Shown here piece by piece: positions 15,947 to 23,956 of a stretch of DNA of 39,528 bases. Under the pieces are notes generated by a model. It searched no databases. It was not told the DNA's origin and saw only the letters and a program-made list of their open reading frames with translations. Positions within the stretch are counted from its first letter, which is position 1; every line of letters begins with the position of its first letter. A program made the position numbers and the translations under genes. The stretch is taken from NCBI GenBank assembly GCA_964406935.1, contig CAYOTM010000007.1:1-39528 (forward strand), in the 5' to 3' direction. The DNA comes from PWHG01 sp964406935 (GTDB lineage: Bacteria > Patescibacteriota > Patescibacteriia > Patescibacteriales > UBA12465).

Positions 15947-17944
15947 TTACAGCAATAAACTAACAATCAATAAAGCAACGATATTTAAAACTTTAATCAT
16001 TGGATTAATTGCTGGGCCAGCAGTGTCTTTATAAGGATCACCCACTGTATCACCAGTCACCGCTGCCTTATGAGCGTCTGATCCTTTGCCGCCAAAATGA
16101 CCGGATTCAATATATTTTTTAGCATTATCCCAAGCACCGCCACCAGAAGTCATCGAAATCGCGACAAAAATACCAGTAACAATCGAGCCGACCAACATTC
16201 CTCCCAAGACTTCCACTCCATAAGATCTAAAAATCAACATCACTAAAATTGGTGACAAAACAGGAATTAGGGCCGGTACGATCATTTCCTTCAGGGCAGC
16301 CTTAGTGACAATATCAACTGTTCGACCATAATCAGGTTTATCAGTCCCCAACATAATTCCTGGTTTTTCTCTAAACTGAGCGCGAACATCCTCAACCACT
16401 GAGCCGGCAGCTTTGCCCACTGCCTTCATCGCTAAGGCCCCAAAATAATAAGGGAGAAGGGCACCAATAAATAAACCGGCTAAAACAAAAGGATCGTTAA
16501 TTAAAAATTGATAAGTATCCGGCAATAAGTGAGTAAAGTCGGCGAAAAGAACGAGAGCTGCTAAAGCCGCTGAGCCAATGGCGTAACCCTTGGTTACTGC
16601 CTTGGTAGTATTGCCAACGGCGTCTAAAGGATCAGTCACATTACGCACATCTTCACCTAGTTCAGCCATCTCAGCAATTCCTCCAGCATTATCAGTAATT
16701 GGCCCATAAGAATCAATCGTCACAATAATTCCTGCTAAAGATAACATCGCCGTGGCCGCAATTGCAACACCATATAGGCCCGCTAAAGAATAAGCACCAA
16801 TTATCGCCGCCACAATCACTAAGACTGGCCAAACAGTTGATTTCATCGAAACAGCTAAGCCAGCAATAATGTTAGTACCGTGGCCAGTAGTCGAAGCTTC
16901 CGCAATATCTTTTACTGGCTTATATTTTGTTGAGGTATAATATTCAGTAATCACGACCATCGCGGCAGTTACCGCTAAACCAATTAGACCAGCTAAATAA
17001 ATTTGCCAAGGGGCATACTGACCATTATCAGCCATTAGCCAGTTAGTAAGCGGGTAAAAAGCGATAGCTGATAATAAACCAGCCGCCAGTAAGCCCTTAT
17101 AAAGGGCTTGCATAATATTTTTATTTTTTCCTAAACGAATAAAAAAGACTCCCACAATTGAAGCAATAATTGAGACCGCTCCTAAAACTAAGGGGTAAAC
17201 AATAATTTGGGCATTTCCAGGAAACAACAAAGAGCCTAAAACCATAGAGGCAATTGAAGTAACCGCATAAGTTTCAAATAAATCAGCCGCCATCCCGGCA
17301 CAATCACCAACATTGTCACCAACATTATCAGCAATTACTGCCGGGTTACGAGGGTCATCTTCTGGAATATCAGATTCTACCTTACCAATCAAATCAGCGC
17401 CCACATCCGCTGCTTTTGTATAAATACCGCCGCCCAAACGAGCAAAAATTGATAATAAAGAACCACCAAAACCAAAACCAATTAAAGCTCGCAAATCTTC
17501 AGTAATAAAATAAAAACCAGATGTCCCTAATAAAGCTAAACCAACGACTAGCATCCCCGTAACGCTGCCACCGCGCACAGCTACTTGGAGAGCCTTCTTT
17601 AAGCCGCCACGGGCTGCTTCAGTGGTTCTCACATTAGCCCGAACACTAACATACATTCCAATGTAGCCAGCTAAACCAGATAAAATTGCTCCTAATAAAA
17701 AAGCAACCGCTGTTAACCAACCAAGGCTAGGGATAAAGCCAAGGATTAAAAATAAAATCACCGCTACAATCCCGACTGCCCGATATTGACGTTTTAAAAA
17801 GGCATTAGCCCCTTCTTGAATTGCCTGAGCAATCGCTTTCATTTTTTCATTACCATCAGGTAGACGTAAAATTGAAAAAATTAAAATAGCTCCATAGGCT
17901 AAAGCAATTAATGCACTAGCCAAAATGAGAAAATTAATTAACAT
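15947..17944 (-). CDS. hppA: Membrane-bound proton-pumping pyrophosphatase
   Basis: About 665 residues with some 16 transmembrane helices. It hydrolyses pyrophosphate to pump ions across the cell membrane, recovering energy from biosynthesis. Active-site loops DVGADLIGKVE, DNVGDNVGDCAGMAADLFE and DNAGGIAEMAE are present, as is the C-terminal GDTVGDPYKDTAGPAINP. The GNTTKA sequence carries Lys where K+-dependent enzymes have Ala, which by the family rule indicates a K+-independent H+ pump. I start at ATG 17944 (MLINFLIL); the upstream ATG at 17965 would put the first seven codons in a hairpin (AAACATCCA/TGGATGTTT). The gene follows nusA closely. Confidence 0.94.
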   Translation of the reverse strand: MLINFLILASALIALAYGAILIFSILRLPDGNEKMKAIAQAIQEGANAFLKRQYRAVGIVAVILFLILGFIPSLGWLTAVAFLLGAILSGLAGYIGMYVSVRANVRTTEAARGGLKKALQVAVRGGSVTGMLVVGLALLGTSGFYFITEDLRALIGFGFGGSLLSIFARLGGGIYTKAADVGADLIGKVESDIPEDDPRNPAVIADNVGDNVGDCAGMAADLFETYAVTSIASMVLGSLLFPGNAQIIVYPLVLGAVSIIASIVGVFFIRLGKNKNIMQALYKGLLAAGLLSAIAFYPLTNWLMADNGQYAPWQIYLAGLIGLAVTAAMVVITEYYTSTKYKPVKDIAEASTTGHGTNIIAGLAVSMKSTVWPVLVIVAAIIGAYSLAGLYGVAIAATAMLSLAGIIVTIDSYGPITDNAGGIAEMAELGEDVRNVTDPLDAVGNTTKAVTKGYAIGSAALAALVLFADFTHLLPDTYQFLINDPFVLAGLFIGALLPYYFGALAMKAVGKAAGSVVEDVRAQFREKPGIMLGTDKPDYGRTVDIVTKAALKEMIVPALIPVLSPILVMLIFRSYGVEVLGGMLVGSIVTGIFVAISMTSGGGAWDNAKKYIESGHFGGKGSDAHKAAVTGDTVGDPYKDTAGPAINPMIKVLNIVALLIVSLLL

Positions 17945-17998
17945 AAAAACTGGACAAACATCCATTGAGCTGGATGTTTGATTAATTATTAATTTAAA

Positions 17999-19402
17999 TT
18001 ATTTTTTAGTTTTGGTTGATTTATCAGTTAACTTTTTAGTATCAGACTTACTATTTGTTTTAGTAGTTTTTTTCTTGCTAGTTTTTTTACTAGAAGTTTT
18101 TTCAACAACACCCTCTTCAACTGCCGCTTCGTTAGTAGTAGTTTCTTCATTATCTGAAGCTTCAGTATTCTCTGGAGATTCAGCGTTATCTGGAAATTCA
18201 GCAACAGGAATATCTATTTCTTCTTCAACACCAGATTCACTATCAGCAATTTTTTTCTCACCCTCAGGAGAAGCTTCAATAATATCAATCTTCCAACCAG
18301 TAAGCCGAGCAGCTAACCGGACATTTTGACCATTTTTACCGATTGCTAATGATAGCTTATCAGAGCTAACTTTAACCACGGCCTTATGTTCTTCTTCGTT
18401 TAATTCTAAATTTAAAATTTTAGCCGGCGCTAAAGCATTGGTAATATAACGGGTTGGATCTTCGTTATACTCAATAATATCAATTTTTTCACCCCCAAGT
18501 TCACTAATAATAGTTTGGATGCGAGCCCCTCGTTGACCAACACAAGAGCCCACGGGGTCAACATTATCCGCTTCAGTATAAATCGCTACCTTAGAACGCG
18601 AACCAGCCTCCCGAGCGACGCCCTTAATTTCTACTAAACCATTGGCAATTTCCGGAATTTCTAAATAAAAAACTTTCTTTAAAATCTCTTCAGAACGACG
18701 TGACAAAACTATTTCTGGACCCTTGCCGCTATCTCTGACTTCTTTAATAAAAACTTTAATTCTTTCACCTGGTCGATAATATTCATTAAAAATTTGCTCT
18801 TCAGAGGGTAAAATACCAATTGCTTTTCCTAAATCAATAAACACCAGACGACCTTCACGACGCTGAACTACGCCACCAACTACTTCTTTTTCTTTACTCT
18901 TAAATTCATTTAAAATCATATCACGCTCCATCTCCCGCAATTTTTGAATAATTACTTGTTTGGCCGTTTGAGCAGCCATGCGGCCATAAGAATCCGGAAT
19001 TGGCAATTCAGTCATTAACTCTTCACCAATCTGAGCACTATGCTTCAAAATCATTGCTTCTTTTAATTGAATATCAGTTTTAGGATTAAACTTTTTTTCT
19101 TTTTCTTCACCCTCTGGCAATTCTTTTTCTTCAATTACTTCTTTTTTATAAGTAGGGTCATACAAGCGACGGCGCATTTCCTGCTCTTCTTCTTCAGGCA
19201 AATTATCAACCACAGTTTTTACATCATAAATCTCTGATTTTCCAGTATGAGGATCAAAAACAACTTTTATATTTTGATTTTTTTCGCCATAATCCTTCCG
19301 ATAAGCAGCCGCCAAAGCCAGCTCAATTGTAGAGACCACTGCGTCATAATCAAGATTTTTTTCTTCGCACACCTGTTTAATAGCATTGCTTAAATCTGAC
19401 AT
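17999..19402 (-). CDS. nusA: Transcription termination/antitermination factor NusA
   Basis: 467 residues. Domains in order: N-terminal RNA polymerase-binding domain (about 1-130), S1 domain (about 134-200, with VVGGVVQRREGRLVFIDLG), then two KH domains with the signature DPVGSCVGQRGARIQTI and later KLSLAIGKNGQNVRLAARL. From about residue 385 a long acidic and then Lys/Thr/Ser-rich tail replaces the C-terminal repeats of E. coli NusA. It modulates pausing, intrinsic termination and, with NusB, rRNA antitermination. It has its own promoter and a leader beginning with a terminator-like hairpin. Confidence 0.96.
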   Translation of the reverse strand: MSDLSNAIKQVCEEKNLDYDAVVSTIELALAAAYRKDYGEKNQNIKVVFDPHTGKSEIYDVKTVVDNLPEEEEQEMRRRLYDPTYKKEVIEEKELPEGEEKEKKFNPKTDIQLKEAMILKHSAQIGEELMTELPIPDSYGRMAAQTAKQVIIQKLREMERDMILNEFKSKEKEVVGGVVQRREGRLVFIDLGKAIGILPSEEQIFNEYYRPGERIKVFIKEVRDSGKGPEIVLSRRSEEILKKVFYLEIPEIANGLVEIKGVAREAGSRSKVAIYTEADNVDPVGSCVGQRGARIQTIISELGGEKIDIIEYNEDPTRYITNALAPAKILNLELNEEEHKAVVKVSSDKLSLAIGKNGQNVRLAARLTGWKIDIIEASPEGEKKIADSESGVEEEIDIPVAEFPDNAESPENTEASDNEETTTNEAAVEEGVVEKTSSKKTSKKKTTKTNSKSDTKKLTDKSTKTKK

Positions 19403-19447
19403 AAATTTATTGCCTAATAATTAGGCTAGAAAATAATTAATAGAGAA

Positions 19448-19475
19448 AAAGCTAATTGTATAAACAACTAGCTTT
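19448..19475 (-). terminator. Terminator-like hairpin at the start of the nusA leader
   Basis: Twelve-base arms with one G-U pair (AAAGCTAGTTGT/ACAATTAGCTTT), followed on the minus strand by TTTTTC. It lies just after the predicted nusA transcription start. It could terminate read-through from the pilin gene or act as a NusA-sensitive attenuator. A second small hairpin, GCCTAA/TTAGGC, lies nearer the ATG (about 19411-19426). Confidence 0.55.
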
Positions 19476-19482
19476 CGGTAAT

Positions 19483-19511
19483 AATATAGCAAACTAGGTC
19501 TAATTTGTCAA
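19483..19511 (-). promoter_or_regulatory. nusA promoter
   Basis: On the minus strand TTGACA (19506-19511), 17-base spacer, TATATT (19483-19488); a transcript would start near 19476 with a leader of about 75 bases. Confidence 0.7.
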
Positions 19512-19519
19512 AAATATCT

Positions 19520-19972
19520 TTAAAAAATATTTTCTGAAGGATTGATATAATTGACATCACCCCGAGTAATTGCTCGTAGGCGCAGTAAAATAAAAAAGCT
19601 AATTGACCAAGAAAAAACAGTAATAATCAAACCAAGAACTGCATTTTTAATCCATTTTAAAGCTTCTCCAGCCTTATCTTGATTACCACCGGACATCATA
19701 TATTTAATTCCTGCTACAACCACTAATACTAAGAAAATAATCGCTAAAAGACCTAAAATAACATTAATTATTCTTACTACAGTCACTCGAATATCTTGTG
19801 GTTGAGCTGATTGACCATAAGCCGTTCCTCCAATTTCTTGAAAAATAATTTGTCCATCAACTAGCGGCTGTTGAGCATTGACACTAGGAGCTATCGAGAC
19901 TAAAGTAAGTCTAATGATTCCAAATAGAAATAATAGGGAAAAAGATAAAATACGCTTTTTAGTATGCGACAT
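19520..19972 (-). CDS. T4SS-type pilin-like membrane protein
   Basis: 150 residues. An N-terminal signal-like helix (about 8-30) ends near SVNAQQ, a plausible signal peptidase site. Two hydrophobic helices follow at about 69-92 (with ILGLLAIIFLVLVVVAGIKYMMSGG) and 107-130. The VAGIKYMMSGGN stretch followed by KWIKNAVLGLIIT is typical of VirB2/TrbC-like pilin families that are widespread in Patescibacteria. The protein is probably a surface or membrane subunit. No other secretion genes are nearby, so a role in a pilus cannot be shown. It diverges from the pseudouridine synthase gene. Confidence 0.7.
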   Translation of the reverse strand: MSHTKKRILSFSLLFLFGIIRLTLVSIAPSVNAQQPLVDGQIIFQEIGGTAYGQSAQPQDIRVTVVRIINVILGLLAIIFLVLVVVAGIKYMMSGGNQDKAGEALKWIKNAVLGLIITVFSWSISFFILLRLRAITRGDVNYINPSENIF

Positions 19973-19973
19973 A

Positions 19974-20009
19974 TTTGTTATAATTTAATAGTATTAAAAT
20001 TATAACAAA
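19974..20009. promoter_or_regulatory. Palindromic divergent promoter region
   Basis: A perfect 13-base inverted repeat (TTTGTTATAATTT and complement, ten-base centre) places a TATAAT on each strand: 19979-19984 plus and 19999-20004 minus. It serves the divergent pilin and pseudouridine synthase genes. The -35 boxes are weak, so the symmetry may also reflect an operator. Confidence 0.5.
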
Positions 20010-20049
20010 CCTAACTTAAAAAATAAAGCCTAATGTTGGTTTTGAGCTT

Positions 20050-20820
20050 ATGATCACTGAAACAATAAAATCAATCAAAATTATAGCGGAAACAACGGAT
20101 TTTTTAATTGTTTACAAGCCGGCTGGCTTAATTGTTCATGGCGGTCAAGGGGTTAAAGAAGAGGCCATGTCGGATATTTTAGTTAAAAAATTTCCAGAAT
20201 TAAAAAAAGTAGGGGAAGATCCTGCCCGACCAGGGATTGTTCATCGCCTGGATAAAGAAGTCGGTGGTTTATTAATTATTCCTCGCAACCAAACAAGTTT
20301 TTTATTTTTTAAAAACCAATTTAAAGAGCGTTTAATTGATAAACAATATAAAGCTTTGGTTTACGGAAAAGTTATTGCTGATCAGGGAATAATTAATTTT
20401 CCCATTACTCGGTCCAAGCAAGGGGATAAAATGGCTGCTCTTCCTTTAGTTGGAAATAAAATTTATCACAATAATCATCGTCGCAATTTAGGAAATCGCC
20501 AAGCCTTACTGTCAGCCAGGGAGGCACTAACTGAATTTTTTGTAGAAAAAAGATTTATTAATTTTACCTATTTAAATGTAAAAATTATAACCGGTCGCAC
20601 CCATCAAATTAGAGTTCATCTAAATGCTTACGGGCATCCCATTGTTGGCGATAATATTTATGGATCGAATAAATACCACCTCAAAAACAAAAAATTAAAC
20701 TTACCACGTATTTGCTTGGAAGCCACCCACTTAACTTTTAATGATCTGCTTGGTCAGAAACAAACATTTTCTCATAAACTACCGACTGACTTTCAAAATA
20801 TTCTAAACACCATTAAATAA
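20050..20820 (+). CDS. RluA-family pseudouridine synthase
   Basis: A 256-residue RNA pseudouridine synthase of the RluA/RluD family, which isomerises uridine in 23S rRNA (or tRNA). The catalytic Asp is D68 in HRLDKEVGGLLI; the usual T/S-S-G after HRLDKE is V-G-G here. The KPAG motif near 23-26 and GRTHQIRVHLNAYGHPIVGD near 190-208 are intact. No N-terminal S4 domain is present, so it resembles the shorter RluA type; the exact target cannot be told from sequence. It is the first plus-strand gene in the window. Confidence 0.9.
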   Translation: MITETIKSIKIIAETTDFLIVYKPAGLIVHGGQGVKEEAMSDILVKKFPELKKVGEDPARPGIVHRLDKEVGGLLIIPRNQTSFLFFKNQFKERLIDKQYKALVYGKVIADQGIINFPITRSKQGDKMAALPLVGNKIYHNNHRRNLGNRQALLSAREALTEFFVEKRFINFTYLNVKIITGRTHQIRVHLNAYGHPIVGDNIYGSNKYHLKNKKLNLPRICLEATHLTFNDLLGQKQTFSHKLPTDFQNILNTIK

Positions 20821-20836
20821 TTATTGATGAAAAATT

Positions 20837-20865
20837 TTGACTATTTTAATTCTTTAATTTATAAT
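20837..20865 (+). promoter_or_regulatory. Promoter of the thioredoxin-fold lipoprotein gene
   Basis: TTGACT (20837-20842), 17-base spacer, TATAAT (20860-20865), giving a leader of about 29 bases without a Shine-Dalgarno. Confidence 0.75.
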
Positions 20866-20900
20866 ATAAAAGCTTAAAAAAATAATAATTAAGTAATAAT

Positions 20901-21896
20901 ATGACAAAAAAATTTGGCTTATTGGCGATGGTCGCTATTTTAGCGAGCGCCCTATTTTTAACCGCTTGCGGCTCTGAAGGTTCTAATGAAGAATTAGCTT
21001 ATAAACCCGGTAAAACCATTAAACCGGAGGAAGCTAGAGTGGTCGCAGAAGATTTTATTAACGAATTTTTAATGATGGATGGTATGCAAGCTTCAGTTCG
21101 GAGCGACGGCTTAGCTTATGATCTCTATCGTTTAAAAATTACTTTTGGTTCTGAGGAACCAATTGAATCTTTTATTTCTAAGGATGGTCGCTTATTTTTT
21201 CCTCAAGCTTTAAATATTGAAGAATTTAAAGAAGAAGCGGCTGAGTTAAATAATGCTGCTGATATATCAAATTTAGATTTACCAAAATCTGATCGTCCGC
21301 AAGTAGAACTATTTGTCATGACTTATTGTCCTTATGGAACTCAGATGCAAAAAGGAATTTTACCAGCCTTGGAAGTTTTAGGCGATAGTATTGATTTTCA
21401 ACAAAAATATGTTGATTATGCCATGCATGACAAACAAGAATTAGATGAAAATTTATTACAATATTGTATAGAAAAAAATAATCCTGATGAATTTTTAAAT
21501 TATCTAGAATGCTTTTTAGCCGACGGTCAATCCGCTTCATGTTTAGACGAAAATGTAACTAATCAATCAACAATTAATAGCTGTATAACAGAAACTGACG
21601 CTGAATTTAAAATTACTGAAAATTATAATAATAAGGTAGATTGGCGAGGTAATTATCCGGGATTTAATCTTCATAAATCAGAAGTGGATTTATATGGAGT
21701 CTCTGGTTCACCAACTTTAATTATTAATGGTCAAGAAGTTCCTGCTTCCCGCGATTCTGCTTCCTTATTACAAATTATTTGCAGTGCCTTTAATAACCCC
21801 CCGGAATCCTGCAACACTCAATTACCAAACACCGCGCCCTCTCCTGGTTTTGGTTATAACACAACAGGGGCCAACACTGATGCTAGTTGTGGTTAA
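20901..21896 (+). CDS. Thioredoxin-fold lipoprotein with CPYG motif
   Basis: 331 residues. The N-terminal signal ends in a lipobox FLTAC with lipidated Cys23, so the protein should be anchored outside the cytoplasmic membrane. Residues 40-120 form an uncharacterised domain. From about 133 it has a thioredoxin fold with a CPYGT active site (C143), a helical insert containing four Cys (CIEKNNPDEFLNYLECF and around), and a cis-Pro loop GSPTLIINGQEV. The tail ends in CG. CPYG sites are typical of DsbA/glutaredoxin-like extracytoplasmic oxidoreductases, so disulfide exchange is likely, but one Cys of the usual CxxC is missing (CPYG). Function beyond this is unknown. Confidence 0.75.
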   Translation: MTKKFGLLAMVAILASALFLTACGSEGSNEELAYKPGKTIKPEEARVVAEDFINEFLMMDGMQASVRSDGLAYDLYRLKITFGSEEPIESFISKDGRLFFPQALNIEEFKEEAAELNNAADISNLDLPKSDRPQVELFVMTYCPYGTQMQKGILPALEVLGDSIDFQQKYVDYAMHDKQELDENLLQYCIEKNNPDEFLNYLECFLADGQSASCLDENVTNQSTINSCITETDAEFKITENYNNKVDWRGNYPGFNLHKSEVDLYGVSGSPTLIINGQEVPASRDSASLLQIICSAFNNPPESCNTQLPNTAPSPGFGYNTTGANTDASCG

Positions 21897-21919
21897 ATAA
21901 TCAAGTTTAAAGTTTTCAA

Positions 21920-21947
21920 AAAACCCCGGATTTACCGGGGTTTTTTA
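21920..21947. terminator. Bidirectional intrinsic terminator
   Basis: Hairpin AAAAACCCCGG/CCGGGGTTTTT between the convergent lipoprotein (plus) and glutamate dehydrogenase (minus) genes, with A runs and T runs on both sides. Confidence 0.9.
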
Positions 21948-21979
21948 TTATTTATAACTAATGACTTCTTAATAATCAA

Positions 21980-23203
21980 TTAATGGTTGCGCCACTGATG
22001 AGCCGCTAAAATTCTTTTAATAGCTAATAAATAAGCGGCTTGACGTAAACTGGTTTGACCAGCACTGGATTGATAAACTTGATAAATTTTTTGCCAACCG
22101 TTTTTCATTTTTTTAGCTAATAAATTTTGCAAATACTCATCATCTAAAATTTGCCCGGTACGATTTTGAGCCCACTCAAAATAACTCGCAATAACTCCTC
22201 CAGCATTGGTTAAAATATCGGGCACAACAACAATTTTTTTAGCGTCTAAAATTTTATCAGCCTGATGGTTGATTGGACCATTGGCTAGCTCTAAAATTGT
22301 TTTGGCTAAAACTAAATTCGCGTTATTTTCAGTAATTTGATTTTCTAAAGCTGCTAACGCTAAAATATCTACTTCTAAAGTTAAGAGTTGTTGATTATTA
22401 ATTGCTTCCCCTGCTGAAAAATCTTTTAAACTGTTTCCTTGTTGCTTCCAATTTAATAGTTCTTGAACATTTAATCCTTGTGGGTTATAAGTTCCTCCTT
22501 GACTATCGCTGGCCGCCACAATTATATGACCGGCAGCAGCGAGTTTTTCAGCAATAAAAGAGCCAGCATTACCAAATCCCTGGACAGCAATCTTTAAACC
22601 AGATTGATTATTTAAAAACTGGCTAATTAATTCCTGGGCAATATAGTAAGCTCCTTGAGCAGTTGCGTCCGCCCTCATTGCTAAACCACCAAGTTCAATT
22701 GGTTTGCCAGTAATCATTCCTGGCTCATGATGTTTTACTAATTTTTCATATTCATCTAACATCCAGGCCATTATCTGACTGTTAGTATAAACATCAGGGG
22801 CGGGAATGTCTTTATCTTGACCTAAAAAGAGATAAAAAGCTCGCACATAAGCACGGCTTAATTCTTCTAACTCCGTTTTTGATAAAGTTTTTGGATCAAC
22901 TTGAACACCTCCTTTGGCGCCGCCATAAGGCAAATCTGCTAAAGAGTTTTTGAGAGTCATCCAAAAAGCTAAAGACTTAACTTCATCTTCATTCACTTCC
23001 GGATGAAAACGAATACCGCCTTTGCCGGGACCTAAATCCTGATTATAAATAATCCGCCAAGCTAGATATTTTTTAGATCCAACTTGAAGTTCGGCTGTTT
23101 TTACTTGTTGAGGTTCAGTTAAAAACTGTAAATCCTGATCACTCAAGTTAGCTAATCTTTTTGCTTCATCTAAACGCTGAAGATTGTCAGTAGTAATACT
23201 CAT
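21980..23203 (-). CDS. gdhA: Glu/Leu/Phe/Val dehydrogenase (glutamate dehydrogenase type)
   Basis: 407 residues. It interconverts glutamate and 2-oxoglutarate plus ammonium with NAD(P). The substrate domain has GPGKGGIRFHPEV, the catalytic GGAKGGVQVDP, and PAPDVYTNSQIMAWMLDEY. The nucleotide domain has VQGFGNAGSFIAEKLAA (GxGxxG-like, read as GFGNAG), and the C-terminal PDILTNAGGVIASYFEW is typical. Closest to the hexameric class I/II bacterial GluDH. It begins three bases after trxA stops, so it belongs to the csoR-like/trxA unit, which is an unusual place for a central nitrogen enzyme. Confidence 0.93.
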   Translation of the reverse strand: MSITTDNLQRLDEAKRLANLSDQDLQFLTEPQQVKTAELQVGSKKYLAWRIIYNQDLGPGKGGIRFHPEVNEDEVKSLAFWMTLKNSLADLPYGGAKGGVQVDPKTLSKTELEELSRAYVRAFYLFLGQDKDIPAPDVYTNSQIMAWMLDEYEKLVKHHEPGMITGKPIELGGLAMRADATAQGAYYIAQELISQFLNNQSGLKIAVQGFGNAGSFIAEKLAAAGHIIVAASDSQGGTYNPQGLNVQELLNWKQQGNSLKDFSAGEAINNQQLLTLEVDILALAALENQITENNANLVLAKTILELANGPINHQADKILDAKKIVVVPDILTNAGGVIASYFEWAQNRTGQILDDEYLQNLLAKKMKNGWQKIYQVYQSSAGQTSLRQAAYLLAIKRILAAHQWRNH

Positions 23204-23206
23204 AAA

Positions 23207-23539
23207 TTATTTAAGAGCTTGTTCAATTTCCTCTTGTAAAGATTCTTTATTTTTTAAACCAATAAAATTACCGACAACCTGACCACCCTTAAACAACTTT
23301 AAGTTGGGAATGCTTTGAATTTGATATTGAGCGGCTAATTCATGATTATTGGGGTCTTCGGTATTAACTTTAGTAATTTTGATTTTACCGTCTAAATCAA
23401 CGGCTAATTCATCAAGGACTGGTGACATTAAGCGACAAGGCATACACCACGGTGCCCAAAAGTCTACTAAAACAGGGATATCGCTTTTAATAACTTCTTG
23501 TTCGAAGTTTTCTTTGTTAAGGTCTAATGCTTTACTCAT
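23207..23539 (-). CDS. trxA: Thioredoxin with WCMPC active site
   Basis: A 110-residue cytoplasmic thioredoxin of normal length. The active site is W31-C32-M33-P34-C35, with Met in place of the usual Gly, which should shift redox potential or specificity. The cis-Pro loop is SIPNL instead of SIPTL. It reduces protein disulfides or persulfides. It lies 54 bases after the CsoR/CstR-like gene and directly before gdhA; no strong promoter is seen in that gap, so it probably depends on the repressor's own promoter. Confidence 0.93.
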   Translation of the reverse strand: MSKALDLNKENFEQEVIKSDIPVLVDFWAPWCMPCRLMSPVLDELAVDLDGKIKITKVNTEDPNNHELAAQYQIQSIPNLKLFKGGQVVGNFIGLKNKESLQEEIEQALK

Positions 23540-23593
23540 ATAAATGTTAACCAGAAAAATAATTAAAATTAAATTACTAATCTAGTTGTTAAA

Positions 23594-23839
23594 TTATTTT
23601 TTAACTATTTCTTTTAAAATATTATTAATATCTTGACGTTGACTGGATTTAAAATCAGGCCCTAAGCAACGATCAATTTCTTGAGAAATAATCTTTTCTG
23701 ACAAAGAATTAACGGCTGATTTAACCGCTTTTAACTGAATCAAAACTTGGCCACAAGCTATTTGTGGTTGAACGGTCATTTTTTTAACCCCCTCAAGTTG
23801 ACCAATAATATTATTAATTCGATGTTCTAAGGTTTTCAT
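23594..23839 (-). CDS. CsoR/CstR-family transcriptional repressor
   Basis: An 81-residue all-helical DUF156-family repressor (EHRINNIIGQLEGVKKM at the N-terminus is diagnostic). CsoR proteins sense Cu(I) through a Cys-His-Cys set; here Cys29 and Cys58 are present, but the position four before Cys58 is Glu54, not His. Loss of this His is typical of CstR-like members that sense persulfide or polysulfide. A G/C-tract palindrome of CsoR-type lies in its own promoter. The next genes are thioredoxin and gdhA, and no copper pump is nearby, which favours sulfur or redox sensing. Ligand assignment is inference. Confidence 0.85.
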   Translation of the reverse strand: MKTLEHRINNIIGQLEGVKKMTVQPQIACGQVLIQLKAVKSAVNSLSEKIISQEIDRCLGPDFKSSQRQDINNILKEIVKK

Positions 23840-23845
23840 ATTAAC

Positions 23846-23875
23846 ACTATATCATACACCCCTGGGGGGTGTCAA
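23846..23875 (-). promoter_or_regulatory. Leaderless promoter with CsoR/CstR-type operator in its spacer
   Basis: On the minus strand TTGACA (23870-23875), 18-base spacer, TATAGT (23846-23851). A palindrome ACACCCC-tgg-GGGGTGT occupies 23856-23872, inside the spacer and over part of the -35. The ATG follows six bases after the -10, so the mRNA is probably leaderless. Repressor binding would block RNA polymerase directly. Confidence 0.75.
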
Positions 23876-23956
23876 GGGGGCAGGTTTTTTAAGAACTTTT
23901 AAGTGTTGAAAAATAACTAACTAATACAGTTACGGGATCTAAAATATTTAAAAAAA

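Noticed and set aside
18012..18329. 105-codon plus-strand frame
   Set aside because: Antisense to the low-complexity C-terminal tail of NusA; its Ser/Val-rich product reflects the repeated Lys/Thr/Glu codons.
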